Positions 1 through 12,100 of a DNA stretch of 64,000 nucleotides are shown piece by piece (the first letter of the stretch is position 1; each line of letters starts with the position of its first letter). A program made the position numbers and the translations under genes. Below the pieces are notes generated by a model. That model saw nothing but the letters and a program-made list of their open reading frames with translations. It searched no databases and had not been told where the DNA came from. The stretch covers positions 49,640,001 through 49,704,000 of the forward strand of contig JAFFJZ010000004.1 in the NCBI GenBank assembly GCA_018340375.1, given 5' to 3'. This stretch comes from Gonatopus flavifemur. Taxonomy: Eukaryota; Arthropoda; Insecta; Hymenoptera; Dryinidae.

Positions 1-692
1 CAAAGATTTTTAAAACATCTTCAGAACGTTTTAAAAACTTCCAAGGAACTAGGTGCTGTTAGGGAACTTTTCCAAACGTATACAGTACCTTCCCTACTGA
101 TATTCCTGAATACGTTTTGAGCACATTTTTCTTACTCAATACGGGACGTTCTCACCTCCCTCCTCGCTCTTTCCCGCTCTTTCTCGCTCGTTCTCGTTCT
201 TTCCTGGACATGCTCCCATGAAAACTAACCTTCACAAACACGAAGTCAGACGATGGATATGAATGGAACCAAACGAAACATTCGCATGTCTCTGGAACCG
301 GTGATGCCAGAAAATCCAAGAAAAACCCCAACTTTTACCCCCTCTACACAGTCAGATTTCTTTTGTCGGTCGTTTCGTTGTGTGTGTGAGATTCCTTCAC
401 GGATAGAGCATGATGGAGAGGGCAAAACTTGGATTCCTGCATCACTGCCTGGGACATGTATGCGACGCTTTTAGAACATTCTGAAACGTTGTTTGCGCGT
501 TCTCTGTGAAACCAAACACGTTTTTTTCGACGTTCAGAAGACCTCACGGTGCCGTATGGATTGTTTAACGTATCCAATATATCTATTCTATTCTCTTTCT
601 TTTCTTTTCCACGTTTTCAACATCTTGAATCAAAAAATTCTGCTTTTCCTTTTTTTTTCTTAAATATTGAAAATGCACTATTCTCTTCACAG
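1..692. other. Upstream stretch with no supported gene
   Basis: No coding exon could be supported here. A pyrimidine-rich TCTCGCTC-like simple repeat lies at about 160-210. The first recognisable exon downstream starts with a split codon at 693, so an earlier exon of the DUF4806 gene must exist, either here or left of the window. The short open frame at 253-474 has no recognisable protein character and no linking splice sites. Confidence 0.5.
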
Positions 693-2968
693 TTGAATCC
701 ACCGTCCTGGCGAATTTGTCAATAAATTCCGACAAATTGGATTATTTGACGGATGTAGCGGAATCTGTAGCACGTAAACTGAGACACATGACATCATCCG
801 GTACGTTTGAAAATGAAGTGTGTTCGGAAGAAGTGAGACGACGATTTCCGGCGAAAGCTCCTGATGAGATCACCGATCCGGAGGCTGACTTACGTGCCAA
901 TGAGCAACTTTGTGATCAAATCGTACGTCATGTGAAGGAGTAACAACACAGATAACATACCGTTACGAAGCGACACACGTGGATAAGCTTATACAAGCAA
1001 ATTGCATGCAAACCTGGGGGGAGGAGGGCTTCCAAATATTATTTGGAAAGATATTATAGGTTCTCAGTACCAGTGCCATCTTTTTTTTCACGTTACTTAC
1101 ATTGATCTGAACATTCATTTGGAAATTCATGTCAATTTTGCATGATAAAAATGAGTGTTCATTCAAAAGTTCTAATTATAAAAAAGTTATTTTAATCTCA
1201 TATATTGATACAAAAAACACCAACTTTGGGAATTATTGAAAATCTTCATTCAATTTTAATAATAATTGATGTTCGAAGTTATTTTTTTTCAATCGACCTC
1301 TCAACAAAGATAATACTGATTAGTATTATTCAATCTCGCAGCTCTGTATAAAACACTCATTTTTATCATAGATATAATCTGAATCTTATGAATAAATAAA
1401 AAAATCCTTAAAGTAACGAGGAAAGTACCGAAAGTCGTTATTAGTTACCAAGAATTAGTAACGACGGTATCGTTATCGTTACTTGCTGGAAAATGTAACG
1501 TGTTACCAAGTAACGAATAACGTAAGGAGGAACTCCCTTACATTTCGTCCGTTACTTCCGAACCCAGCAATTCACAGATATAACTCACACGCGCAGCAGT
1601 CATCAATGAACTTGTCGCGTGCCTCTCTTTCTTCAGAATTCTTTATCTCACACCCTCATCTATTGCTTATAAGGGGACTCTGCTGTACTATAGTCAACAG
1701 CACTTGTTATAGTTTAATATATATAAAGTACTTGTTTCTCTTTTAGGTACTATTAATCAGAGAACAGGGCGGTAAAGATGTTAAAGACACAACAGAGCGG
1801 GTGCTTGCACAATTTTTTAACGATTCACTGGCAGTGAAATATTCGTGGAGAGGACGACAGAAAAAGGGAATCGGCAAATTACCACTGCAACACTTGAAAC
1901 TTGTGCAGCTTATTCAAAGTAAGTCTCGTTTTCTTCATTTGTTATACAGGATGTTTCATAATTCACTGCAAAAACTCCTCAGACGTTATTCTGGAATTGA
2001 ATTGCAATACTTTCTAGTTGGGAAAAAATTTTTGTTGTAAGAATTCTCCAGAGAGTTCATCAAGAATCTTCTGGGACTGTCAGAGGAACACTTGGAGCAC
2101 GCTTCATGACGTCGTTAATGTACCAATCTTTGAATTCATGTAGTCTTCTGATTCTGATTCAATAGAACTCTAGAAGAATTCAGTCATGAGAGTTCAAATC
2201 ATCTGGCATAATGCAAGTATAATTGAATTATTTTTCAATCATTTCCAAGGAATCTATCATATATTTAGGAATAAAAAAAATGTTAGAATTTCAAGCACAC
2301 AAATATATTATTATCTTCTCATAACCGCATTTTTGTATGTGATTCAATAGTTAACATCGGAATGTGTTTGGTGGCCCTTTTGCAAATTCAGAAAACAGTT
2401 ACGTAAAATTCTGTATTTATCAAATAATAGTGAGTGGCAGTGAAGGAAATATCGGGAAAAAGATAATCATACTTTTGAGTTCAAGTGAAAATCAAAGATC
2501 TGTTTCAAAAACGAAATATATCTTTCTTTCACCTCAAAAAAATATTCCAACCGTTGAATTATTCCGATTTGTAATTTCTAATAAATGAATGCGTGCCACA
2601 TTATATTTTATCCAACTTCATTCTAATTATATTTGAAATGATTAACTGAACGTATGCATATGAATTATTATATCTTAGGTTTGATTATTTATGGAAAAAT
2701 AGTTTTAGTTCGAAAGTCCATAAAGAAGTCTATTGGATCAAACCAGGAGCTCTTAAAGGAGTCGATCTACGGGACATTAACGACTTCTTGGAGGCATCTC
2801 AAAGAATTTTTGTCCTCGATGTGTATTTCTTATGTAAAAATATTGAACTGTTTTAATAATTTTTCAGCGGGTATTATCAAATACGTCCCAGATGCGGATC
2901 AGGCAACGATTCAGAAAACCATCAAAAACTGGTTCATACAAGCCCCAGCGCGAATAAAAACCGACTGA
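693..2968 (+). CDS. DUF4806-domain protein, 3' three exons
   Basis: Three exons join in phase: 693-931, 1747-1918 and 2868-2968. Acceptors are TTCTCTTCACAG at 692, TCTCTTTTAG at 1746 and ATTTTTCAG at 2867; donors are GTGAAG at 932 and GTAAGT at 1919. The visible product is about 169 residues, ending in TGA at 2966. The joined frame shows the hallmarks of the insect DUF4806 domain: GGKDVKD, then FFNDSLAVKYSWRGR with a basic stretch, then a C-terminal helix (ATIQKTIKNWFIQAPARIK). DUF4806 occurs in expanded arthropod families of unknown function, often in nuclear proteins. The first exon begins with two bases of a split codon, so the N-terminus is missing. Domain identity is from recognised family pattern; function is not known. 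The donor at 932 is weak, but no other donor restores the frame. Confidence 0.8.
1142..1369. repeat. Fold-back MITE in DUF4806 intron
   Basis: An 18-bp perfect terminal inverted repeat (ATGATAAAAATGAGTGTT at 1142-1159 and its complement at 1352-1369) encloses 192 bp of AT-rich DNA inside the 815-bp intron. There is no coding capacity. Superfamily is not assignable because no clear target duplication is visible. Confidence 0.6.
1416..1550. repeat. GTAACG-rich degenerate repeat
   Basis: GTAACG and its complement CGTTAC recur many times in both orientations over about 130 bp within the intron. This resembles the end of a non-autonomous DNA transposon with multiple short motifs, but boundaries are not seen. 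Confidence 0.35.
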
Positions 2969-4153
2969 GAATGTGCAATTTTTTTAATTTGATTTTTGCG
3001 TTAAAAATTTATTTTGATATTTATTTGAATGTTTTTCTTCATACTAGTTTTTGCACAGTTACCCTGGTGTAAGTTCTTAATGAAAAACGATGCAAAATGA
3101 TGAGTGTTTTATATTGTTCTTGATTACTTTTCTGAGTGCGAAATTGACAATGTTATACACCGAAAAGAAAGAAAAGTAAAAATGTCACCAACTTGAAAAT
3201 ATAGTTCGAGTTACCACAATTTCAGTGGATCCTACAACGGCGAATGTAAGAGATACACGTCAGCTGGTGTATATCGTACATTCGTCGTTGCAAAATCAAC
3301 TAAAAGTGTGGTAACTCGAACTACATTTCGAAAGTTGGTGGTATTTTTACTGTCGCGCAAGTAAACTGAACAGCTGTTTTTTCTCCGTGTATGGTCATCG
3401 AACAATTCATTTATTTCATTTTATTTTATTCTCAATAACTGGTACTCAATTTATGAAGATTTTACGATGAAATCAGATTCATTGTATCAAATTCTCTAAA
3501 ATATGATAAGAAACGATGAAGTTTTATGTTTCAGTAACGATACAATATTGTGAATTCCGTATTCAGTAAGTTCATTAAGAACGATAGGCAAGATGTATCG
3601 TTCCACATTTCGGAATTTAGTAGGATGGTTGAAATAATTGATTGATTATAAAATTATCGTAGAAACATTCAATGCGTATTTAAGATACTTTATATGGATT
3701 TTCTCTTTTTTGTATGGAAAAACCATAACCATGTGGAAATTTCCGAAGCATTTTAGGATATTTTATGTGATTTATAATGGTTTTTATCCACTTTGTTTTG
3801 GATATGAGATCTTATAAAATTGTTTTGGAATCAGACTTTATGTTCGAAAGAGGGTTTCAAAATTGTTCATTTCATACATTGTCGATTATCAAAAACATAA
3901 CGTTCTTTGTTCATTGTATATTTCTCTGCGTACAGATCTGACAGTTCCTATGCTTTATTTTTATATGTTCTGTAATTTAAGTTGAGTGACTAGAAGAGAT
4001 AAGGTCATTTTATGTTGCACTTGGATACTGTGATATTCAGCCAACGCCAACTTTGGTGTATCAAAGAGATACAACCGCCGAAACACTAGCCATATCATAT
4101 TGGTCAGTTGATTTGAAAACTGCTTTATAAATTCGTGAATCAAGTTTTTAAGG
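2969..4153. other. AT-rich 3' flank, no gene
   Basis: The stretch after the DUF4806 stop holds one MITE (3158-3389) and otherwise AT-rich DNA with no convincing exon. No clean AATAAA was found within 100 bp of the stop. Confidence 0.4.
3158..3389. repeat. TA-flanked MITE, CACCGA/CACGGA ends
   Basis: Ends CACCGAAAAGAAA (left) and its near complement TTTTTTCTCCGTG (right) are each bordered by TA (3156-3157, 3390-3391). Inner arms also pair: 'GTTCGAGTTACCACA' near 3207 and TGTGGTAACTCGAAC near 3307. TA duplication and CAC..GTG ends suit a Tc1/mariner-type MITE. Confidence 0.6.
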
Positions 4154-4351
4154 GAATACTAGCGGCGTGGCAGCAGCCAAATTGTTCGTAACAAGGTACT
4201 GACAAACGGTTGAATTTAATCAGAATATCGCGCCTTACAGAACTTCTCTTGTTCAAGTAGAAATAATGTACAGAACGATAATTGGATTGAATTGGAGTGT
4301 TCGCCCGTGAGTTGTCATAAACGATTTGGCTGCTGTCACGCCACTAGTATC
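4154..4351. repeat. MITE, TACTAGCGGCG family, copy 1
   Basis: Inverted ends read ACTAGCGGCGTGGCAGCAGC (left) and GCTGCTGTCACGCCACTAGT (right), followed inward by the 'CATAAACGATTTGGC' block. A second copy of the same family lies at 21156-21352, with the same ends and about the same length. Confidence 0.7.
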
Positions 4352-4742
4352 ATCCTAGAGGTTGTTTATAACTCATGTAGTCTTCAGGAATTCAGTTTGA
4401 ACAAATGTATTCAATAATTTTTAAATAAGCTCGTCAATCATAAATGGCTAGTGTCCCGACAATGATATTTTCTTAATTAACGTCAAATTATCGCATTACC
4501 TTAAATTATGATGTTTTTATTATTTTAATTTATCGTTCAATCAATGTTTAAAAGTGATAAAGAATTTTTCGATAGCAAGTTTAAACATGTGTACCACAAG
4601 TAGTTGAAAAACTGAAAATTGCGCAATCATTCGCTGTGATTAGGTAAAACATGATGATAGTTTCAATTATTTATGATAGTACATTTGTGATAAAAGGAAA
4701 TGTGCGTAAGATTATGTGCTAAAATATTTCGCTAAGATCACC

Positions 4743-5279
4743 ATGAATAATATCTGAAAAACATCCCATTTTCTCTGCAACAACTCGAAAAATCTCAGAG
4801 AAATTCTGATGTTTCGATGAAAAATCTAATACATCTGAAACATTCTGTACAAACTTTTTTCAAAGGTTGTAAGAGGTTTCTTCATATGTTTTTTAGATGA
4901 ATAGGAACAGAATTGCACTCTGAACAAATTCTGACAAAACTCAGATAAATTTCTGATCATTGAAAAATAAGAAGATTCTGTAAATGGATCCATATGCTAC
5001 ATCCGAATATGTGAAGAAGAGGTTCGAAATTGAAGACATTTTTATCAATAATCAGAAAGATTTCAGAAATTTTCTTGGAATTTTGTCAGAATTTGTCCAG
5101 AGGTCAATTTCGTTTCTATTTGTCGGAAAAAAGGACAAGCAATTCCCATAAATTCTAAGAAAAGTATCAAAAAGAGTCTGCATAGAATGTTCCAGATGTA
5201 TTAGATTTCTCATAACCATTTCAGAATTTTTCACAGTTTGTTTCAGAGAAAATGCGATATTTTCTGGATATTATTCATG
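4743..5279. repeat. 537-bp fold-back element
   Basis: Left end ATGAATAATATCTGAAAA is mirrored by TTTTCTGGATATTATTCAT at the right end. Inner blocks pair as well: TCTAATACATCTGAAACATT (about 4830) with AATGTTCCAGATGTATTAGA (about 5188). There is no coding sequence. Confidence 0.55.
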
Positions 5280-5938
5280 TTTATTTGAGCGGAATGTTTC
5301 CATACAGGATGTTGTAAAAATTCAACTGCTGTGATTTTGAAAACCAAAAATATTTTCATTTCTTTTTTATAACTGAATTATAATTGTTAATTTAGACATA
5401 TTATTATCAATTTGTTCAACAATAAAAGACATTGTGTTTCCTTTTTTTCCATTCGCACTGTTTTGCTCCGTTCCTCATCCGAAGAACACCAATGTTCCAT
5501 AATTCATATCGAATATGTCCATTAAGCGGATACTAGCGACGATAAAGAACCTCTCTTTCTATTGCATAATCTGGTCTCTTTCTAAAAAAAACATGCTCGG
5601 TCGGTAAGTGTTAATGAAACTTTCAAGGTTTGTAATAGGTTCTCATGTATGGTCTATAAAGATAATACAAACATTTGCAGAACATCACAACAAAGCTATA
5701 TCATACCTTCAACAAATCTTTGTCCGAATTCACCTGCTCTAACCCATATTTTTCTTGAGCTTTATCAAACCTTCGATGAACCTTCAATGAATGTTTCATC
5801 TATGTCCCTTGAAGGCACTTCGAGGCGGACATTTCAACGTTCGTAGAACATCTGTCAAACGTTTGGGAACCTAAAAATTAGCTTTTGTGAACCTTCAGTC
5901 CGATCTATTCAGATCTAATCTGAACGTTTGCTGAAGCT
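5280..5938. other. No supported gene
   Basis: AT-rich DNA. A lone GGATACTAGCGACG at about 5528 resembles the end of the TACTAGCGGCG MITE family without a partner. Nothing else recognised. Confidence 0.4.
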
Positions 5939-7963
5939 TCATGTTCTCTTCGGGTCGTCGATGTTTTCAATTCCCGACAACATAACAACTTCCTCTGGTG
6001 GATCAAATATTTTTGACAGATAATAATCAGAGATATTCCAGTGAGTGGAATCTGGACCGGCAAAAATTTTTGCTGCTCCAATTGAAGCACGCCGGCATTT
6101 ATAGGTGAGAGAAAATCGGATTGAAATTCCAAAAATTATGAGTATTACTTTTGATGTTTTCAAACCAGATTCTTTGAACATTACCAGATCTTGGGTTTTC
6201 AAATATTTTTTCAACAGAGGTGGTACAAGTGGCAGTGCATGATCAGTATTCACTTGTTCAGATGTTGCGTGAGCAGGTTGAATAATTTCATCCTCAGAAA
6301 AGTCATCAGAGCCCCACATGAAGTTTTCAGGAGAATCCATTGTCATATCACCCCTTTCGTGAGATTCATTTGATTCCGGGGAAAAACTGCCAGAATGTTG
6401 ATTTTCGGAAGGCATGCAATCTGTTAAAAAAAAAGGAGTGAGATATAATTTATTATATTTCCGGTACTTCAAAAGAGAATTTTCTCTTCAATCATCCAGC
6501 AAAAATCTTGATTGTTATATTTACCACAATGTACAATGAATTCAGAAACGAATCCTAGCAAATTAATCATTAATATGACACGAAAAATAAAAAAATGTGG
6601 TCAAACTGTCTTCAGTTGTCTGCAACTTCAATTGAGGAAAATATTATAAATTGATGAAGAAATTAATTCATAACCTCATGGCAGTTTTGATAATTCATCC
6701 TGGAGACTGTTTATCCGACCAAAAATATTCATTTGAACCAAGTGTTCGAAGATCCATTATTCCAGGATTGCAACGATTTTCCCCAACCCAAAAACAACCG
6801 TCCGGGTTTTTCAATAGAATTCAGCTATAGAAAAACCCGAAATTATCACAAAAAAAACCGATTTTCATCACCCAATGATAGACTATGTTATTGAACTCCA
6901 CTATTATTTTTGTTAAAAAAAAAATCTGCCATTTTTTCCCTAATTACTTTTAGTGCAGTTATATATCATTACTGATGACATCTTGCGCTCATTTGTTTCT
7001 ATGATGAGAAGATAGTGTACATTCAAGAGATTAAATATTCATGTATAGTTGATCTTAGAGCGCCTTTTTGAAAACTTCATATTTTCAAACGCGGGTTTGA
7101 CAAATTTCTCATGATGCATATCAGAAAATTGAACATGTTTTTGAATCATACCAGTGCTCTAGAAATTATTCGAAGGTTCGTCATGAATATCATGAAAGAT
7201 ATAACTGAAAATATAATATATTTAACGTATTGAAAAATTTTGCAAATTTTTTAGTTCATCCAATGAATTCCCGATATCTGAAAGAATTCCCGTATTCTTG
7301 CTGGGTCAACAAAATTCTCGCACAATTCCTGGGTTCCCCGAATACTAGACACCCTGAATCAGCGTTACCAGTGTACGACCTTCTGAGGTTTCCTCATTGG
7401 GAGTTCCGTTCAATAGTCTCTCACGATTCGTCGAGCGTATGACCCGTACGTCGTACTCTGGCAACGCTGCCCTGAATGAATAAATAATTATTTTTTAAGC
7501 ACCAATTTACGGAATTTACAATATAATCAATGAAAAACCTACCTGTTTTCTCAGCAGAAGTGGGTGAGTTATTTCCAGTGGATTTGAGCAATGATACACC
7601 AGGATCGTTGATGCTTGTTGAAATGTCACATGGAGATTTCATTATATAATCAGATGATTCTTCATATATTTTTACATCCGTATTATCTCCTTGTACATCT
7701 ACACTCGCACTATCATTACTTAAATCCATTATTTCTGCAAGAATATTTTATCAACTCAATTTTACGATACTCAAACATCAATCATACAGCTAAATACAAT
7801 GTGATGATACATATTCATTCATTCATGTATATAACAACCACTTACGTTCATCCAAAACAGCGTTCAATTTAGTACTCCTCCGGCGAATTGTATCTGGATG
7901 TGGTACTTTTTTGCCATCATCAAAATGCTTAAAATTCATTTCTCTTGGTAGTGACGAATCCAT
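5939..7963 (-). CDS. Unrecognised three-exon acidic protein
   Basis: Reading the minus strand, exons are 7963-7846 (ATG at 7963), 7734-7543 and 6420-5939 (stop). Donors are GTAAGT after 7846 and GTAGGT after 7543; acceptors are ATTCTTGCAG before 7734 and TTTAACAG before 6420. Phases are 1 and 1 and every junction keeps the frame, giving a product of about 263 residues. It starts MDSSLPREMNFKHFDDGKK, has a basic patch (PDTIRRRSTKL, residues ~28-38), a long Ser/Asp/Glu-rich middle (DFSEDE and similar) and a more ordered C-terminal third containing STHWNISDYYLSKIF. There is no signal peptide; a hydrophobic run VILIIFGISIRF lies near residue 190. I do not recognise the family. The third exon may contain a further intron (possible donor GTAATA near 6151). 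It sits just downstream of the BEL insertion, which does not interrupt it. Confidence 0.6.
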
Positions 7964-8620
7964 TATATTCTGGAATAATTTCCAGAATTTCAACGAGAAT
8001 TAAAATTTTTCTCTCAATAATGAAAATGAAATTGAATGATGGAGACGTCACTCCATCTGCATATGATAAAATTGACAGGTTAGCATTGAAAAGTTAGAAT
8101 TCCTAGAAATAAGATCATTTGAAAATTCATATGATGATTACAATGATGAGAATAATATTTATATGATTATAATAATAATAATATCCCAGCCAACATTCAG
8201 AAATCTTTGAGATGTCCGGCCAAAAAATCTTGAAAATATCTCATGGAATTCTGAAAGATGTCTTGAAGTTTAGTTTGTTGGTTAGGTTAGGTTGTCTTGA
8301 ACTTCACAGTTTAGTACATAAATTTCATTCAGATTGTAATGATAAATTTCATGACATGAAAAATCCGTTGAGAATCGTTTGAATTTTTGAAGAATCACAT
8401 CAACTATTCTTCTAGATATATGAATTGATTCTCATGTGCAAAAATAAAACATACTAGTAATCAATGAAGATGAAAAACGGTGACTTACTCACTTGAAGAT
8501 ATTGGAAAATTGTTTTCAGTACAAAAATATTTAACTGTATATTTATTTTTGATTGCTCTCAAAGCTCTCAGTGTCGCTGTGATGATCGAATCATCACACA
8601 GAAATTGTCTTTGTTCCTTG
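7964..8620. other. Upstream region of the three-exon gene
   Basis: AT-rich and presumably the promoter side of the minus-strand gene. A fragment at about 8180-8290 (CCAGCCAACA, then GATGTC/GATATC-like motifs) matches the style of MITE ends seen at 22.3 kb and 30.1-30.4 kb. Two adjacent TTAGG units near 8284 are too few to mean anything. Confidence 0.35.
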
Positions 8621-8625
8621 ACAAC

Positions 8626-8841
8626 TGTTCGCGTGTGAACTTGAGTAAAAAATGCAACAACTTGTTTAAATTGTGTTTATTCAGCATCGAGCTGTCTACG
8701 ATATAAAAGGTGGACTGTATGTGAGCCTGGTCTGGCGTTGATGGCGTCTCACACGCGACTGTCTGATTCTCCCACCCATTCATCACAAGACCCGAGTAAT
8801 TCTAACCGTTCACAGATGGCGGCACCATATATGCCTCAACA
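8626..8841 (-). repeat. BEL 3' LTR
   Basis: On the element's strand it starts TGTTGAGGCATATATGG and ends CACACGCGAACA (TG...CA). It is 216 bp and matches 15192-15407 with no difference noticed. It contains AATAAA on the element strand (plus coordinates 8676-8681), a likely polyadenylation signal. Confidence 0.95.
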
Positions 8842-8855
8842 TAACTCCCCGCCTT
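8842..8855 (-). other. Candidate BEL polypurine tract
   Basis: The element strand reads GGCGGGGAGTTA directly before the 3' LTR, a purine-rich run in the position where plus-strand synthesis is primed. Confidence 0.5.
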
Positions 8856-9127
8856 GAAAGGGTGGAGCGCTTTCAAATGATTTTCAATTCAATCCCGGAC
8901 ATTATAAGCCACCATCATCGTCACCAAGTCATTTATGTGGTTACATTTCTTGTAGTCAATAACATTGGTACATCGGGATTGAACATGTGAACATATAAGT
9001 AACATCAATAATCAAACTCTTGGAATTAACACATCAATCTGAACAAACTATGAGAATGAAACAAATCTTTTCGTACTTATTGCTTCGATAAAGAGAAAAA
9101 AAAAAGCACCAGAATAATATTTGAATT

Positions 9128-12100
9128 CTAGTCTGCCTTAGAGGTAGAGGATTCTTCCTTGGGTAACGGGCACAAGCGGGCCACTGCACGTCGAATCCGC
9201 CCATTCGCGGTTCGTATGGTTGCTACTCGCGCCACACCATCGGTACCAGGATGTAATTGGCTAATGCGACCCAAGCGCCATTTCATCGGAGGCAAATTAT
9301 CTTCCTTTATAAGGACTAAATCCCCCTCTTTCCATTGATGGGAATTTCTTGTCCACTTCGTGCGACATTGCAGCTCCGATATATACTCTTTCGACCACCG
9401 ATGCCAAAAGTGCTGCTGCATTTGCTGCAAATGTTGATGAATGGACAGTCTTGATTCTGGAATATGCCTCAAACCTGGATTAGGCACCGAAGTTGCAGAT
9501 CGCCCAATCAAAAAATGCGAAGGGGTCAGAGCCGATAGATCAAGAGGGTCGGAAGACAAGGGAGTGAGTGGCCGTGAGTTCAGGATAGATTCAATTTGCA
9601 CCAACAAACTGTACAGTTCTTCAAACGTTAAGGAAGTGTTGCCCACTACCCTTTTAATATGATGTTTTGAGGATTTTACGCCGGCCTCCCACAGGCCACC
9701 AAAGTGCGGAGAATAAGCCGGTATAAATCTCCATCTGAAACGTTCATTCGCCAGCTGCTCCACGATTTGATCCTGACCGCTCTTTAAAAAGTCACCCAAT
9801 TCCTTCAATTCAGACGCCGCGCCAACAAAGTTGGAACCATTGTCCGACAAAATTTCGGCAGGCATCCCTCGTCGCGATGCAAATCGACGAAGTGCTAATA
9901 TAAAACCCTGTGTCGACAAATCTCACACCAATTCTAAGTGAATAGCTTTCGTTGTCAGACAAATGAACAAGCACATGTAAGATTTGGTTGTCTTGCAACC
10001 ACGTCCCTTTCTATCCTTCACAAAGAACGGGCCAGCATAATCCACTCCAACAGTATGGAACGGCGTGGATGGGATGACTCTCGCGGCAGGCAAGTTGCCC
10101 ATCAACTGTGAAACCTCCCTAGGTTTGGCTTTAAAACAGCGAATGCAGCTATGAACTATCTTTCTCGCCAAATTTCTACCAGAAAGAGGCCAATATCTTT
10201 CGCGCACAATGGCAAGCAATGTTTGAGGCCCCACATGCAATTGTCTCAGATGTTCCCGAGAAAATATCAAACCTGTCAAACGATGATTAGACATGAGTAT
10301 CATTGGATGTAATTTATCAAATTCGTATTCAGAATTGTCTAATCGGCCTCCTACGCGCAATGTACCGTCCGAATGCATGAAAGGATGTAATTTAATGATT
10401 TTACTCCCTTTTTTCAAATCCTTATTTGATGAAATAAGTGATATTTCTTCGCGAAATGACTCCTGTTGAGCTAATTTGACTAACGTGACATTTGCCTTAT
10501 CGATTTCGCTTCTGATGAGGGGTCCTTTATAACGTTCTCGTTCCTGCTTTAAACAATTCTCCTTGAACCTAATACACCAAGCGACTACTCTTTCTAATCG
10601 ATTCAAATTCGAAAACCTCTCAAAAGGGAACATGAAACCACTTGATTGGCTTACTACATGCATGTTCTTGGTGGATTTCATTTCTGGTACATCAATCTTA
10701 ATCGTTAAATTTTGAGGCCATAACGCGTCATGACATGACAACCACGCAGGGCCCCTCCACCATAGATCACACTCCTTTAGCAATGATGGACTGATGCCTC
10801 TTGATATTAAATCTGCGGGATTATCCTGACTGCGCACGTGGCGCCATTGGGTTCTCTCAGAAGCCGAGTGAATTTCGGCTACGCGGTTACTGACGAATGT
10901 CTTGAGAACGCGTGACTCTGTGTTTATCCAACTCAAAACCACACTAGAATCGCACCAATATGTTATATGTGTGATTGGTGCGTCTATAGCCTCCTTTACC
11001 TTTTCTATTAATCGCACTAAAATTATAGCTGCGCTCAACTCCAATCGCGGAATGGTTGTAGACTTGAGAGGAGCCACCTTGGACTTGGAGCATAAAAGAC
11101 GCGTAGATACATTGCCTTGTGAATTAGTTGATCTCACGTACACACATGCACCATAAGCATTTTCGCTAGCATCTGAGAATCCGTGAATTTCGAATGTAAC
11201 TGGTGCGGAACAACTGACCTGTCTTGTCACCTGCAAATCATTTAATGTCCATAACTCGGAGGTGTATTTTTCCCATTTGGCATATGTTTTCGTAGGCAAA
11301 GGATCATCCCAACTCAATCCTTCTAACCACAAAGACTGCATAATTACCTTTGCCGTGATCACACATGGACTTAAAAGCCCTAATGGGTCAAAGATCTGAG
11401 CGATTACTGATAATACATGCCGCTTAGTTAACCGCCGTACATGATGGGGCACATTCATTTGATAGGTTAATTTATCTGAAACACACGACCACGAAAGACC
11501 CAACGTTTTAACCTGATCTAAAGCACCAAACTCAAGAACACGTGCAGTATTTGTCGAAAAATCCATGTCCTTTATTATTTGTGGATCATTTGAGGTCCAC
11601 TTTCTCAGCTCGAATCCAGCCGATTTCAAAACCTCATCTATCCCCCTAGAAATTCGAATTGCATCTTCAATGGTATTCGCACCGCACAACAAGTCGTCCA
11701 CGTACATTGAGTTTCTTATTACTCGCGCAATTTCTGGCCTTGAAGACTCGATCTGATTCGCTAATTCATAGAGACACCGTATAGCCAAGAACGAACTGGA
11801 TGCGAATCCGTATGTAACCGTGTTGAGACTATATGCTTGCATTGGTTTCGATGGATCCGATCGCCAGAATATTCTTTGCAAATTACGCTGACTTGGATCG
11901 ATATTTATTTGTCTGTACATCATAGTTACATCGGCGCTCACTACGTATGTTGGTATACGAAAATTTAAAATGATTGATAACAGATCTGGTTGTAACGTGG
12001 CGCCTGTCATTTGTATTTGATTTATTGAAATCCCTGTGCTAGTTGGTGCCGAAGCATCAAACACTACTCTTAACTTGGTCGTGATCTTGTTTTCTCGCAG

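Noticed and set aside
253..474. Short frame upstream of the DUF4806 exon
   Set aside because: No family resemblance and no splice link that fits the split codon at 693.
8281..8296. TTAGG repeats, as in insect telomeres
   Set aside because: Only two consecutive units.
8568..8786. Paired 'MMNGWENQTVACET' frames at 8568-8786 and 15149-15352
   Set aside because: These are the same piece of the two BEL LTRs, not genes.
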